Notes: a model not told the origin generated them from the sequence alone. A DNA stretch of 64,000 nt from Plantago ovata (GCA_028274465.1 CM051455.1:76122489-76186488); one strand, 5' to 3'. Shown: positions 37,793 to 48,639, counted from the stretch's first letter. Made by a program: numbers and translations.

Positions 37793-38321
37793 GTAATCTC
37801 ACATGAACCCTAATTTTCCAAATTTGGGGGTTTTATGATTTATGCTTCAATTAAGCTTATATGATGTATGGGTTGATGATTTGTGTGATTAGAAACGTTA
37901 TTCACTATCAATTGCATGTTCAATTAGGCTTGGTTTGTTGGTTTGAGAATTTTACTATTAGATGTCTATATCTTGTTATGCAATGTATCTTTCCTTTAAA
38001 CTTGTGTTTGTTGATGTGATAATGATGGGCATGTTGGTAGAATGCATGATTGATGAAGTTGAGGATTTATGATGCTAGATTTTTTGCTACTATGGTATGA
38101 ATTGAGCCTTATGATTCAAGGCTATTTGTTGTCTAGCAAAAGCATAATGTGATATGTGCATGTAGTAGTTACATTGATATGTTGCATGTTGAAGTAGCTA
38201 GACTAGACATGGAGGTTTTGAGGAGTTCGATTGTTGTAGATATCGCTCGTATGTTCGCTCTTGCATTTGCATATGCATAAGTCTGTTTTGTGTCATACAA
38301 GATACTAATTGCTGTTTGTAG
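37793..38321 (+). other. Probable intron just upstream of the accessory ORF
   Basis: T-rich 529-bp segment that starts GTAATC after TTTGAG and ends TTGCTGTTTGTAG. The acceptor lies 5 bases before the ATG of the accessory ORF. Copy 3 keeps the donor context (CTGAG then GTATC, near 58537) and the similar downstream text. An intron here would give a spliced subgenomic mRNA, as reported for the envelope-like gene of the barley element Bagy-2. No transcript evidence is available. Confidence 0.5.
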
Positions 38322-38326
38322 GAATC

Positions 38327-39616
38327 ATGGATCCACGAGGATCGAAGAAAGCTGGCTCAAGCAAGAAGGGTAAGGGGGCAACATCAAGCTCCCAACCTTC
38401 CCACGAGCTGTACGAGTTGTCTCTAGCCGCAATAGATGTCCGACAGAGGCTCGAAGCGGAGCTAGCTCAAGTTGGGCGATCGATTACACCGGACAGAAGG
38501 ATAGACATTCCGGATGAAGTAGCTCACAGGGCGGGGTACAGGACGCTCTCCCGTTTGGCAAGGAAAAGGAATTGGGGTTGGTATACTTCCAACCGATTCA
38601 AGGGGTACGATACGAGCCTTCTCCATGAGTTCTATGCCGGATTCACTGATCTTGAGGAAAAGGAGGGGGTACTCGTTCGAGGTATAATTGTGCCATGGAC
38701 GCCGGCCTCAATTTCTGCATTCCTCCATCTTGGGGAACGGGAGTTCACAGGAAGCAACCACTCCTATGAATATTCAAGGGCCACTAGGGGGATCGGAAGT
38801 GCCATTACAGATGTGATCTGCAACAGGGAGTATAGGTATCCAAATACCGGAGCACAACCTGCACGGATCCGTCAGAGTGACCTTAGCATCGAGGCTAAGG
38901 TGGTCATGAAATTCTGCATTTTCAACTTGATCCCTAGAAAGAATGACACGTGGATACAGCCGAATTATGCCGAGCTCCTCTACTGCTTGATAGACAAGCA
39001 TCGAATAGACATCGGTCAGATCATGTATGCCGAATATGAGCGCCATTGGGAGAAAAAGAAGAAGCCCTTTGTTTTTCCGAGCTTCATCACAACATATTGC
39101 AAATATTACGGGGTTGAGGACATTGATGAGGGGGATTGCGAGGTCGCTACCCTTTCACCTTCGACTATTGACGTGCAGCTAACTAGGTATCAAATGAAGA
39201 ACCCCATTGCTGCTGCTGATGTTGAAGCTCCATTTCAAGCAACTGATTCTGACGATGAAGATGAGGATGCTATGGAAGCTGAAGATGGTCGAGTTCCTAT
39301 CCCGGATATTCCTTTTGTCCATAGAGCACCACATGCCCCACCTCGAGTACCACATGGGTCTCAAGATTTTGACTTCTCTGATTTTTGGGCCCACTTCGAT
39401 GCCAGTGTTGCAGCCTTCACCACCACTGTCCAAGGAATGCGACATGACCTTGATGGACACATTGCCCAGCGCAACCGCGATTGGGAGATGATTGAGGAGC
39501 ATCACCGAAATGAGAGGCAGATAATGTGGGAGCAGCAACAGCTCATCCAGCAGCAACAGGATCTCCTGTCAGACATGTGGAGAGACTATTATGGGGATGA
39601 CAATCCCAATAATTAG
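38327..39616 (+). CDS. Accessory ORF of the Athila-like family (putative plant transposon protein type)
   Basis: Open frame of 429 residues starting MDPRGSKKAGSSKKG; the in-frame codons upstream belong to the intron. A basic, low-complexity N-terminus (about 1-30) is followed by a globular region (about 70-260) with RKRNWGWYTSNRFKGYD, LLHEFYAGF, RGIIVPWTPASISAFLHL and TYCKYYGVED. This pattern is that of the putative plant transposon protein domain found in the third ORF of Athila-type elements. An acidic run (TDSDDEDEDAMEAEDG) and a glutamine-rich C-terminal coiled-coil-like tail follow. I see no signal peptide or membrane segment, so nothing supports an envelope role. It is intact while gag copies nearby are broken. 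Function is unknown. Confidence 0.8.
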   Translation: MDPRGSKKAGSSKKGKGATSSSQPSHELYELSLAAIDVRQRLEAELAQVGRSITPDRRIDIPDEVAHRAGYRTLSRLARKRNWGWYTSNRFKGYDTSLLHEFYAGFTDLEEKEGVLVRGIIVPWTPASISAFLHLGEREFTGSNHSYEYSRATRGIGSAITDVICNREYRYPNTGAQPARIRQSDLSIEAKVVMKFCIFNLIPRKNDTWIQPNYAELLYCLIDKHRIDIGQIMYAEYERHWEKKKKPFVFPSFITTYCKYYGVEDIDEGDCEVATLSPSTIDVQLTRYQMKNPIAAADVEAPFQATDSDDEDEDAMEAEDGRVPIPDIPFVHRAPHAPPRVPHGSQDFDFSDFWAHFDASVAAFTTTVQGMRHDLDGHIAQRNRDWEMIEEHHRNERQIMWEQQQLIQQQQDLLSDMWRDYYGDDNPNN

Positions 39617-41080
39617 TCTTTTCACATGTCCACTCTCAGCTGACCGAGGCCAAACCGTTTGGTAACATCTAGTATCACTTTTTATTTACTCATTCTCTTT
39701 TGCTAGGGACTAGCTTAAGTTTCACGAGGGGGATGGGATGTGAACCATGATGTTAAGTATTGTTTGGCTTTGTGTTAGTATCTTGTTTTTTGTTTGCATT
39801 TGCACGTTTACTGCTTTCTTAGTTTTTAGTTGCATACACTACATTCATCCTAGGATAGTCTTGCATGTTTTATGTGGAGTTTATTGTCAAATTTTTTGAA
39901 CTTTTTATTGGGTAGATTAACTAATTATGACATTAATCATATGCTTCATCTCTATGAATTTGTTTGAGGTTTTCTCGCTTGGCTTGCCACATTTATGTAT
40001 TGCACTTAGTTAAGCTTGGTAGTCTCGACATCACTTAGTGGTGTTTTCTCTACTGCGGTTCACGAAGGCCTTTATAATAGGATGATGCATGTTAGGGTCT
40101 TATGGTTGTTTTCCCGAGTAATTATGTACCTAAGAGGCAACAAGTCTTCACCTTTCTTTGAGATTGCTAAATGCCTAGGAAGGAGGTAGTGTGAGATTGT
40201 GTGATCCTTTGTTTGCAACCTATTCTTTCGAATAGGTTTGGGGAGGGGGTTACGCTATCATTAGACTTGGTTTTCACTTTTTAGTATGTGTTGGGATTTT
40301 TATTTTTCTTTTTTTTTCTTTTTTCCGTAAACTTTGTACTCCAACCTATTCGAAACAGGTCGTTCGTATGTCATTTTTATCTTCTTTTTCGTTGTGCTAC
40401 TGCTGGCTAAAAAAATCAAAAAAAAAGAAAGAAGAAAAATTCCAGAAAAAAAGAAAAAATTGGAAAAGAGCCAAAAAGCAGTTTAGCAAAGTGTAGTGTC
40501 TCATTTTGCAATTCTTGTAATGTTCGTAATCGTGTTGTAATTTTCTATTTTTTCTTTTTGTTTGAGTGTCATCTGTTCTAGACCACCCTCGTCCTGCCAT
40601 TCAGGAAGTGGTGAATAGCTTAAGGCTTTGCTTGAGAGATGGGTAGAATAGGGGAGTGTTAACTTTTATAGGGAACCCTCCTTCGTTTGATGAGAGCCAG
40701 TATTGGTTCGACCTCTTTGAGGAAATGTCTTAACTTGGTGAACAGCAGTAAGTCCTCAGTTTCATAGGCACGGGACAACCATTCGTATTTTAACATGTTT
40801 CATTACGTCGTCACTGACTAGGTCCAGGTAGAGAATGTTACGAGAGACTATCTTGTCTTGACATGAGTGCTTATGTGAATGTGTATGAGTCAATCGATGC
40901 ATTCTTCAACCTATATTCTTGTTATGATTTGTATGGTTTTTGTTCATATGTTTTTTGATAGATTCAATATATTAGTTCATTTCATTTGGCATGAGACTCC
41001 ATTTTTTGTGTTGCATTGTTTTTTGCATTAGAGTCTAGCTTAGTTGCTTGAGGACAACCAAAGGTTCAGTTTGGGGAGTT
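39617..41080 (+). other. 3' untranslated region and polypurine tract, subfamily A
   Basis: No ORF of note. It holds the inverted repeat AACCTATTC/GAATAGGTT at 40217-40238, a decayed second copy near 40342, and a T- then A-rich run (40300-40470). It ends in GTTTGGGGAGTT against the LTR, the position of the plus-strand primer. Most of it is mirrored at 35172-36515. Confidence 0.8.
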
Positions 41081-42284
41081 TGATGAACGTATATTTTACA
41101 CTTTCTTTAAAGTCTTTTTTCACCAATTTAGCTATCCTCTATGTTAATTTAGCTATATTTTAGTGCATTTTATTAGAATAGTGTCACGTTTCCCTTTAGT
41201 TTGTATTTTATAGGTTTTGGGTGAAAAACGAGGTTTTTCGGGCAATTATATTGAAGTAGACAAGGAATTGGTGTTCCGAAGGCCTTTTTGGAGTATCTAG
41301 AAGATTCCGGATAGGATTTGAAGTCTAGGGGTCGAGTCTGAAGGGTAAAAGGTCACTAGAAGGCAAAAACCGAGTCTGAAAAGGAAAAGAAATCCAAAAA
41401 CGTGTCAAAAATGCGCCAACAGCCGACTGGAGGTCCCGGGCGATTCGCCCGGGACGTGGGGCGAACCGCCCCGCACCAGGCGATTCGCCCGGTGTGTGGG
41501 GCGACTCGCCCCACACCTGCTGAATACCTATATACAGATGCTCAGTTTTCTCCGTTTTTCATACTTTCTCAGACCTTTTCTCTCACCTCTCTCATTAGTT
41601 TTAGGTAGGAATTCTCCAGAGCCTGTTCTGGGGATTCTTAGCTTAGCAGATACTTTTTCTTATCGTTTTGGAGCTTGTAAGATTGCGATTCTTCGGAGAT
41701 GGACAACCTTCGGTAACATTGTATCTTAGAGTTTTTCTATTCATATTTATTTATCTTTCAACATGTTTTCATTCAATCTTGCTATGATTTATGTTGATTG
41801 CATGCCATCTATGAGTAGCTAAATTTATTGTTGGTGATAGTATGTGATTTCTTAGCGAAGGGTTAATAATTATGCTGATGGCTGTAAAGCGAATTAGACT
41901 TTGAGTTATTGCTTTATTTCTTTGATCTATCTAAAACCTCTATCTTCATAGTGTTGAATAAAAACGGAACACAATTGGACAATTCATTGATCAAAGATCT
42001 CTATGCAAAACGATCGGGTACTTCATGCATGATTATTAACCTCCTATGCTTTGAATGATCATACTATCACTAACCTCCATTATCTGATAAGAAAAACCTT
42101 TGCTAATTAGTTTGTTGATTTTATATTCTTAAGTTAGATTAGATAAAGCTAGTTATAGTCCTTAGAGATCGACACTCGAGGTTATTTTACTGCTACACTA
42201 CGGTTTTCGTTGTAGTTGTGAATTGCCTTTGGCTAAATATAAATTTATTTGATTAATTAGAATTTTACAAATTCCGGTTCATCA
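41081..42284 (+). repeat. Complete LTR, subfamily A (1204 bp)
   Basis: Starts TGATGAACG and ends TTCATCA, so it has 7-bp terminal inverted repeats. It contains a palindrome cluster and TATA box (separate entry), and the terminal part that matches 24277-24461. It is preceded by the polypurine tract and followed by the truncated Sirevirus-like LTR, so it is the 3' LTR of an element inserted in that older LTR. The matching 5' flank and target duplication cannot be seen because the 5' end is lost. Confidence 0.92.
41433..41537 (+). promoter_or_regulatory. LTR promoter: four GC palindromes followed by a TATA box
   Basis: Four inverted repeats lie in a row. The first is a perfect 23-base palindrome at 41433-41455 with half-site GTCCCGGGCGA around one T. 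The second is GTGGGGCG/CGCCCCGCAC. The third is CACC-GGCGATTCGCC-GGTG with one mismatch on each side. The last is TGTGGGGCGA, C, TCGCCCCACA. The TATA box CCTATATACA begins about 13 bases later. The LTRs at 28441, 50628 and 54752 have the same arrangement. Confidence 0.75.
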
Positions 42285-43128
42285 CTTAACTAATTTCTTA
42301 GCCGTGTATGTTCTACTTCTTCACAAGTAGCTTTTTCAAGCTTTAAGTCTTGGAACGGATCAATGGCAGTAAAGAGTGTTTGAAGGGTATGTGAGTTTAA
42401 GCACAAGTGAGAGTTTGATCACGTTGTTGACACACTTCAACTCTTTGCCCGATGACCTCTATTTATAGTGAATCAAGGAGCCGTTTGAATTTCAAAATCT
42501 AAGGCTTTTGTTCCTTAAGATGTCACTATCTTGCTTTTGTACTTTCAGCAGCGTCCTTTATATTTCTTCTAGTCTTCATGTCCTTCGAGTGCATGCTTTG
42601 CATTTAATGTTCATTTGAATGAAATTCAAACATTAACGTTGGAGCGCAAATGCAAGTACTTTCAGCAAGGAGGTCACAAATGTTCATCAGCAAGTGGTGA
42701 GTCTCAGTTTCAGCAAGCACAACCTACTCTGTCGTTTAGATTTTCACTTATGCAAGTTGTTGCTGAAGTTTCCACTTTCTGAGCAACATGTGCCTTTGAA
42801 GATACCAGTCTTCAGAAATCTTCTAGTCTTTAGTTCTTCGAATTCTTCAAGTTTCTGAACGGTTCTAAATGCTTCAATAGTTTGTTTGTGTAAACAAAGT
42901 ACATCATCAGCAAATGCTTCAATAGGTTGTATTTCTTTTCAGAAAACAAGATACATCATAAGCGGTAAAACTAACCTATCTAGCACCTACTCTAAATCTT
43001 CAACAAACGTTCCTCTTTTACAATGTCCTTAAAAGTCTAAATTCCTATGGACCTTAAGAGTACTAGTTACTAGACTTCTCTTAATTTAGCATGGTTAATT
43101 GCTCATCAAAATTACAAGTTTCCTAACA
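42285..43128 (-). repeat. Partial 3' LTR of a Sirevirus-like Ty1 element
   Basis: On the minus strand the LTR begins TGTTAGGAAACTTG, right after the polypurine tract AAAAAGGGGGAAATT (43129-43144). A TATA box, CTATAAAT, is at 42461-42468 (minus). It is cut at 42285 by the Athila-like LTR, so its far end is not in the window. Confidence 0.8.
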
Positions 43129-43144
43129 AATTTCCCCCTTTTTG

Positions 43145-43391
43145 ATGTTAGCAATCCATGGCTAAATTAATTGTTACCATTTTAGAGGTTTCTGATGTTG
43201 AATAAATCAGTTGATTAATGCAAGCATACTTGAATAATTAAACAGTAAGCATGATTAAATTGCATAATCAAAAACCAATAAGAGTCAAAAGCTTCATTGC
43301 TGATAGTTATCTTTCAGTAAGTTTACAAGAAAGATCAGAGATAACTGCACAAAATCAGCAAACAAAACTTAAACAAAGCTATTACAGAGAT
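43145..43391 (-). other. 3' non-coding region of the Sirevirus-like element
   Basis: About 250 bp between the last envelope-position frame and the polypurine tract, AT-rich. No feature is seen beyond its position. Confidence 0.5.
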
Positions 43392-45027
43392 TTAAGCTCT
43401 TTCAGAGGATTTTCTCAAAATCTCTCTTACACTCTTCTCAGCAAGTGCAGTAAATTCAACACAGTCCTTTGCGTAATCTTCAAGTAGCTTACGGACTTGT
43501 AGTTGAAGAATCCTTGCATTCTTGCAGACGGTATGATGATGCTTTTCAGCATTCATTTCCTTGTAGTGAACCACCCACAAGTGCATGCCCCAATTGCTGG
43601 CATGGAGAAGTTGTGTATCTGAAATGCTTTTAGCATGAATCTTCCTTAACCAGAGAAGATCTTCTTCTTGATCCTTAGCAGTGAGAGAAGTACTCATAAG
43701 GAATCAATCCAAGTTTCTTCTTTAATTTCTTGGTTACAGGGTCAGAGTAATAGGCAACACCAATTGGTTTTATCAAATCAGGTTCTTGTTTAATGGTCTT
43801 ACCAATTGAAGTTCTTCTTACCAAGACTTCCAGATTCAGCCATCTCCCAGCAATGTTTCTTGGTAGGGAAGGAGGATCCGTTTCTTTTCTTTTCACCTTG
43901 AGATCAATCCATGTGTACATTTGATTCATTACAGCTATTGGAAAGAAATCATTTACCAGCAAGTCTTCCAGCTTTAAGATCCAGCAACCATGAACGTTTC
44001 TGATCACATTCTGAGTGGTTTCCTCATTGCTGGTCTTTGTATATTCAATGCCGGAGCCAATAGCAATGCTGGCCAGCCTCTTTTCTTCCTGTCTTTGCCT
44101 TCATCTTCTTGACTTTGCATTTTCTTGATCTCTTGCTGAAGATCTTGAGTCAGGAGAGAAATGCTTTGAATGGCCAGACGGAGTTAAGGCTGTTATTGGT
44201 CTACCTCTTATGGCTTGAGCTATGGTCTGATTGTCATCATCATCATCATCTTCATCATTCATATCTTGATGACTTTCAATGTGACAGAATTCATGAGTTT
44301 CAGCAGAAGTTTTTCTCTTTTTCGGACTTGCTGAATTCAACTCAGAATCTGCTTGTCTTTTAGAACTTTGCTCTCTTTCAGCAAGAGGTTCTATAGTCAG
44401 TGGCGCTTCAGTAGGGGTTTTCTTCCTTGAAGATCTCTTTTGCTTATCTTCCCCCTTAGACATGGATTGCATCATTGGAGTAATGTGCAGAGAAAAGAAC
44501 TCATTGCAATTTTCAGCAAGAGTACTTAGGCTGTTGTATTTCATGATAATTGCTTGCTGATCAGAAGTCAGCTTTGACAATTCTTGTTTAATACTCACCA
44601 GATTCTCCTCATGTCTGCGCTCTGTTGCGACCTTATCTTCAATGAAAGTCTGAGCCTTGACTAATGCAGACTTTGCTAACCGGAGTGCTTGACTTACATC
44701 TTCTTCATAGCTTTTGTGGTAAAGACTGATGTCTTTCTGAGCTATTGTAAGAGTAGTAGTGCGTTTCAGCACAATAGCCAATATTTTTCCGATGTCAAGC
44801 GGACTCTCAGCAAGCAGTGCATCATCTTCTGCTTTGCAGGCTTTGTGGACTTCCATTAGTGCTTTAATTCTTGGAGTGAAATCCTCCACATTTAGGCACA
44901 ACACTAAATTTGGGGTCAAGGAATGAACTTTGATCTCAGAAGCGAATTGATCATCTTTTGTCAGCAAATGACTTCTCAACTCATCTCCTACATCATGTTC
45001 ATAGTCAAGAGGAGGAATTTCAACCAC
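43392..45027 (-). pseudogene. C-terminal part of the envelope-position ORF, broken
   Basis: Three successive frames continue the large ORF upstream: 44101-45027 (308 residues), 43675-44007 and 43392-43697. The first has a heptad-rich stretch with SVEEDVSQALRLAKSALVK-like helices, basic runs (KQKRSSRKK, SPKKRKTS) that resemble nuclear signals, and an acidic DEDDDDDDN run. The last frames are mixed, with no named domain. Frameshifts near 44050 and 43690 separate them. There is no membrane segment, so envelope refers to position only. Confidence 0.65.
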
Positions 45028-45288
45028 TTTGGGTTCATTTTTCTTTGAGTGATCATCCTCATATGCTGAAAGATCGTCTTCATCGTCAGATGCATCAAGG
45101 CCAGCAACCTTGGTTCCTTAATCTACAGCTTCATTCCTTTCTGGTTGAGTGGTTACTGATGGCAACGCTTCAGACTCAACGACTGGAGTTTCACCAGTAG
45201 TAATCTTTAATTGAGTAGTTGCTGAGGGCAACGATTGAGACTCAATGACTGGAGTTTCACCAGTAGTAGGTGGAACGGAGGGGACTTC
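45028..45288 (-). other. Break inside the envelope-position ORF
   Basis: Repetitive stretch on the minus strand between the 45289-46074 and 44101-45027 frames. GACTGGAGTTTCACCAGTAG occurs twice (near 45181 and 45249), about 67 bp apart, with GTTGCTGA(G/T)GGCAACG copies. It is low-complexity coding sequence interrupted by stops. Confidence 0.5.
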
Positions 45289-46074
45289 CTATGGCTTTAC
45301 TCCTGAAGATTGAGCAATATCCAAATTCTGCGTATGCGTTGCATGAATTTGGAGACTATTTTGGAGTGCTCTTTGGTAATCTTCATCCATTTCTTCATCA
45401 TCATCAAGGTTTGGATCAGTGACCTTGGCATCGAGTAAAGATAACTCGGCATCAGAAAGCTTGCTCTTGCCATGTTTCAATGCGGCTCGCTTTCTGGCGT
45501 ATTCTTCTTCAGTATCATCGCCTTGTACAGGTGCTTGAGTACTTGTTTCAGTAGGAGCAGGTTGAGATTCTTGCTGACTTGGTGTTTGATCAGCTTGTTG
45601 ATTGTCTTGATTCTCAGTCTCAGCAACTGTTAGTTTAAGTCCACCAGCATCAGGACTAGGACCTTGATTGTCATCGTCGTCGTCCTTTTTATCCTTAGAA
45701 TCTTTCCCTTCATCATCACTGGGACCAGTAGGGATGTTTTCATCTTCTTCCTCTTCATCATCATCCGTCAGTATAACAAACTCGAGATGCTTGTACAAAG
45801 AAACACTCGTAACTTCCTCTTCTTCATTGATTTTGTGGGGATCAGCCACCACGGGTACAAAAGAACCCTTGAGCATCACAGCTTGTTCAGCTGGAGAGGC
45901 ACTCTTAAATTTAGCCTTCATATTCTCTCTGATTTGAGCAATCAGATTTGAGCTCATTAGCTGAGAATATGACATGTCTTCTGGAAGTATAGAGTGGACA
46001 AAGGTCTCGAGCTTCAACAAAGAAGACCTCTTTTTCTTGTTTGATAGATGAAGATGAAGGTCAGAAAAGTCCAT
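45289..46074 (-). pseudogene. Middle part of the envelope-position ORF
   Basis: A 261-residue frame, the continuation of 46090-48639 after a stop. It opens with a helical part (LETFVHSILPEDMSYSQLM, ENMKAKFKSASPAEQAVML), followed by strongly acidic low-complexity runs (DDDEEEEDEN, KKDDDDDN) and a Q/T/P-rich linker. No catalytic motif is present. In frame order and composition it belongs to one very long protein whose pieces total about 1600 residues. Confidence 0.65.
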
Positions 46075-46089
46075 CCTTCTGTACCTTTG

Positions 46090-48639
46090 CTAGTTGTTGA
46101 CAGACTTAGCAACTCTTGACAAGGTAGTTCTTTTGAAGTCTAAGTAAAGTTCTTCAGAACTCAGTTTTGGATCTTCAATGATGTGAACCACTTCAGTGGT
46201 GTCCTTTTGAGACTGAAAAAGAATGAAATTATGTTCAGGAGAGGTTTGGATAATAGTCTTAGAGTCCAAAACTGAAACATGATTTACCTGCTGAGTTTCA
46301 GCAAGCTCATGTTGCACACTTGTTTGTGCTAGTACTATTTCCATTCCTTGAGGAGCTTGAGAAGCATCCTTCATTTGTTCATCCTGAAATAATTGTAGGT
46401 TAGATACAAGCACTAAGTTGTCAAACTTAGTTGCATTACCAAAAGCTTTAACTACCTGCTGAGCAGGAGGTATTGATTCTGGTGCTGAGGCTTCAGCAAC
46501 CTTCTGACTTGTATCTTTAGATAGTGAAGATTTGCTTATGGCTGAGTTAACTACCTGCTGAAGAAGGACAGGTGGTGACTCAGTCCTTTCAGCATTAACA
46601 GCTTCTTCAATATTTGGGACTGTTTCTTCAGCAGAATTCTTTTCTTGCTCTGTTTGAGAAAGCTGTGCGGTTTCAGCAATCTCCCTTGTCTCTGAAATGA
46701 CAAGTTGAGCAGAGGCATCTTGACCCTTGAGCTCACTGCTTGTCATGAAAACATCGATTGTTTTGTTGGATGTGTCTTCAATATCCAACTCCATTTGATG
46801 ACTTAGTTCTTCCAGCAAAAGCTGAACTTTGTCAATAGATGTTTTCGGTGAACCGGGTCCAGTATTCTCAGCATCACGAGATGCATCGTCGAATAATGTC
46901 CCTTGTGTTGTTTCAGCAACCTCTGGGACTTGAACCATTGCGGTCTCAGCAACTGGTTCTTTAGCAACTTGATGAGTTGCTTGTTCAGCAACCATCTTTT
47001 CAGCACCGACAGCTTCAGCAAGTGTCGCGGTTCTTATATCAGCAGCGATATCAGTCACTGGTTCCAGAGTCTGATCATCAAGATTATCTACAATGTAGAT
47101 ATCTGGGATTGAGGTAGGAATTTCATTTCCACTGCCTTGTGGTCTATTCACAGTAGATGTATCAACATTAGGTTGATTGTTGAAGGCTTCCGCAAACACT
47201 TTAACATTGCTGACATAGGTCTCAGTAACCACTTTGTCAACATCTACTGGAGTTTGTGTTTCAGCAACTGCGTGAGAGTCGTCCGAAAGATCATGGACAA
47301 TTGGTACTGACTTGCGAGCCAGTGTTTTCTTTCTTGGGTTACTTGTCCTTTTTCTTTTGGGGACGGGGTTAGCTGATGACGCTGCAGTCTGAGTGTCATC
47401 ATCAGCTTTCCTCTTTTTCTTCTTTGATTTTTCCAGTTTCTCTCCAGCAGTAGCATCAGTAGTTGCATTTTCATCAACGGGTGTAGTGGTCTCAGCATGA
47501 TCACCATCTACAGCAGTTTCATCATGATCACCATCTAAAGCAGTTTCATCAACAACTTTTTCAGTTGCTGGAACATTTTGTTGCTGAGTGGTAACATCTG
47601 CAATTGTTGTATACCTTTCTTGCTGACTTGTGCTGACAACATCTGAAGCTGTTGTCTTCTTAGATTTTTCAAGTTTCTTGCCAGCAATCTTAGGTACATT
47701 CTGCTTGTAGAAGGCTCTTCCCACATTGCATACATATTTCTTGATTGGCAATGGGTTTCTCAGCTGAATCCTGAAGTGTTCAAGGATATAGCATATCTTC
47801 AGTCCATACATGACTGGGAAGGTAGGTGAGACCTTGTTGTCTTCAACCTTAATCTTGAATTTAGTAACACAATCAACAAGTCTGTTGAAAATGTACTTTG
47901 CCCAGTTGAGCTCCGTTTTGTTCTCATAGATATGCATCAGCAGCGGACACCTTCTCAAGCCTACTTGGTCTATTCCTCCGACTTGGGAGTCTAAGACTTT
48001 GATTAGTAGCAGAGCTACTAGACCAAGTGAATGGCAGAGATGCTTCCTCTTAACGTGGTTTGTCCAAGTCACGGGAGCAATCTCTCCTTTCTTCATTTTC
48101 TCATTTCTGACATCACTGTAGAAGGCTTCAATTTCTTCATCAGTGGCAGTGATGTCATCTTCAGTTCCAGTGGTTGGAATCTGAAAGATTTCTGCTAAAT
48201 CAGTCCATTTCAGGACGATTTGCGTATTCTGAACTGTGGAGAAGATCACTTTTTCAGTGACTCCTTGACCATCAGTTATGGACTGGATTTCTGCATTGTT
48301 GTAGAACTCCATAGTATCTAACATGCTCACTTTCTTAGGGCGAGCTGTTATAAAGTGAATGAGACCTTGTTGTTTAATGAAGTCAAGCGCCTCCTCATTG
48401 TCACCGTCTAGTTCTTGTTCATAGAAGTATCGGATATACTTCTCTTTTGCAAAACCTCCCCATTGCATCATCATCTCACACTTTGCAGTGTCTAGATATG
48501 CAGGAGGCATGGGTTTTTCTGTTATCCTATCGTTTTTCAACACAACTTTCGCTGTGTTAGTCACCGGAGCAGTGCGTTTTTCAGCACTGTCAACCTTAGA
48601 CGACTTTGATGTCTTAGATGACTGTCTCTTTGGTGCCAT
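46090..48639 (-). CDS. Envelope-position ORF of the Sirevirus-like element (849 aa)
   Basis: The longest intact frame of the window. It starts MAPKRQSSKTSKSSK, a basic leader. Residues about 45-325 form a globular region (MMMQWGGFAKEKYIRYFYEQ, LDTMEFYNN, LKWTDLAEIFQIP, LNWAKYIFNRLVDC, FPVMYGLKICYILEHF) whose pattern resembles the putative plant transposon protein domain, as in the ORF at 38327. From about 350 on it is low complexity with repeated VAET/AETA-like text and basic patches (KRKRTSNPRKK). Sireviruses often carry such an ORF after pol. The RNase H end of pol lies 0.9 kb upstream. I see no signal peptide or transmembrane helix, so a true envelope role is not supported. Confidence 0.72.
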   Translation of the reverse strand: MAPKRQSSKTSKSSKVDSAEKRTAPVTNTAKVVLKNDRITEKPMPPAYLDTAKCEMMMQWGGFAKEKYIRYFYEQELDGDNEEALDFIKQQGLIHFITARPKKVSMLDTMEFYNNAEIQSITDGQGVTEKVIFSTVQNTQIVLKWTDLAEIFQIPTTGTEDDITATDEEIEAFYSDVRNEKMKKGEIAPVTWTNHVKRKHLCHSLGLVALLLIKVLDSQVGGIDQVGLRRCPLLMHIYENKTELNWAKYIFNRLVDCVTKFKIKVEDNKVSPTFPVMYGLKICYILEHFRIQLRNPLPIKKYVCNVGRAFYKQNVPKIAGKKLEKSKKTTASDVVSTSQQERYTTIADVTTQQQNVPATEKVVDETALDGDHDETAVDGDHAETTTPVDENATTDATAGEKLEKSKKKKRKADDDTQTAASSANPVPKRKRTSNPRKKTLARKSVPIVHDLSDDSHAVAETQTPVDVDKVVTETYVSNVKVFAEAFNNQPNVDTSTVNRPQGSGNEIPTSIPDIYIVDNLDDQTLEPVTDIAADIRTATLAEAVGAEKMVAEQATHQVAKEPVAETAMVQVPEVAETTQGTLFDDASRDAENTGPGSPKTSIDKVQLLLEELSHQMELDIEDTSNKTIDVFMTSSELKGQDASAQLVISETREIAETAQLSQTEQEKNSAEETVPNIEEAVNAERTESPPVLLQQVVNSAISKSSLSKDTSQKVAEASAPESIPPAQQVVKAFGNATKFDNLVLVSNLQLFQDEQMKDASQAPQGMEIVLAQTSVQHELAETQQVNHVSVLDSKTIIQTSPEHNFILFQSQKDTTEVVHIIEDPKLSSEELYLDFKRTTLSRVAKSVNN

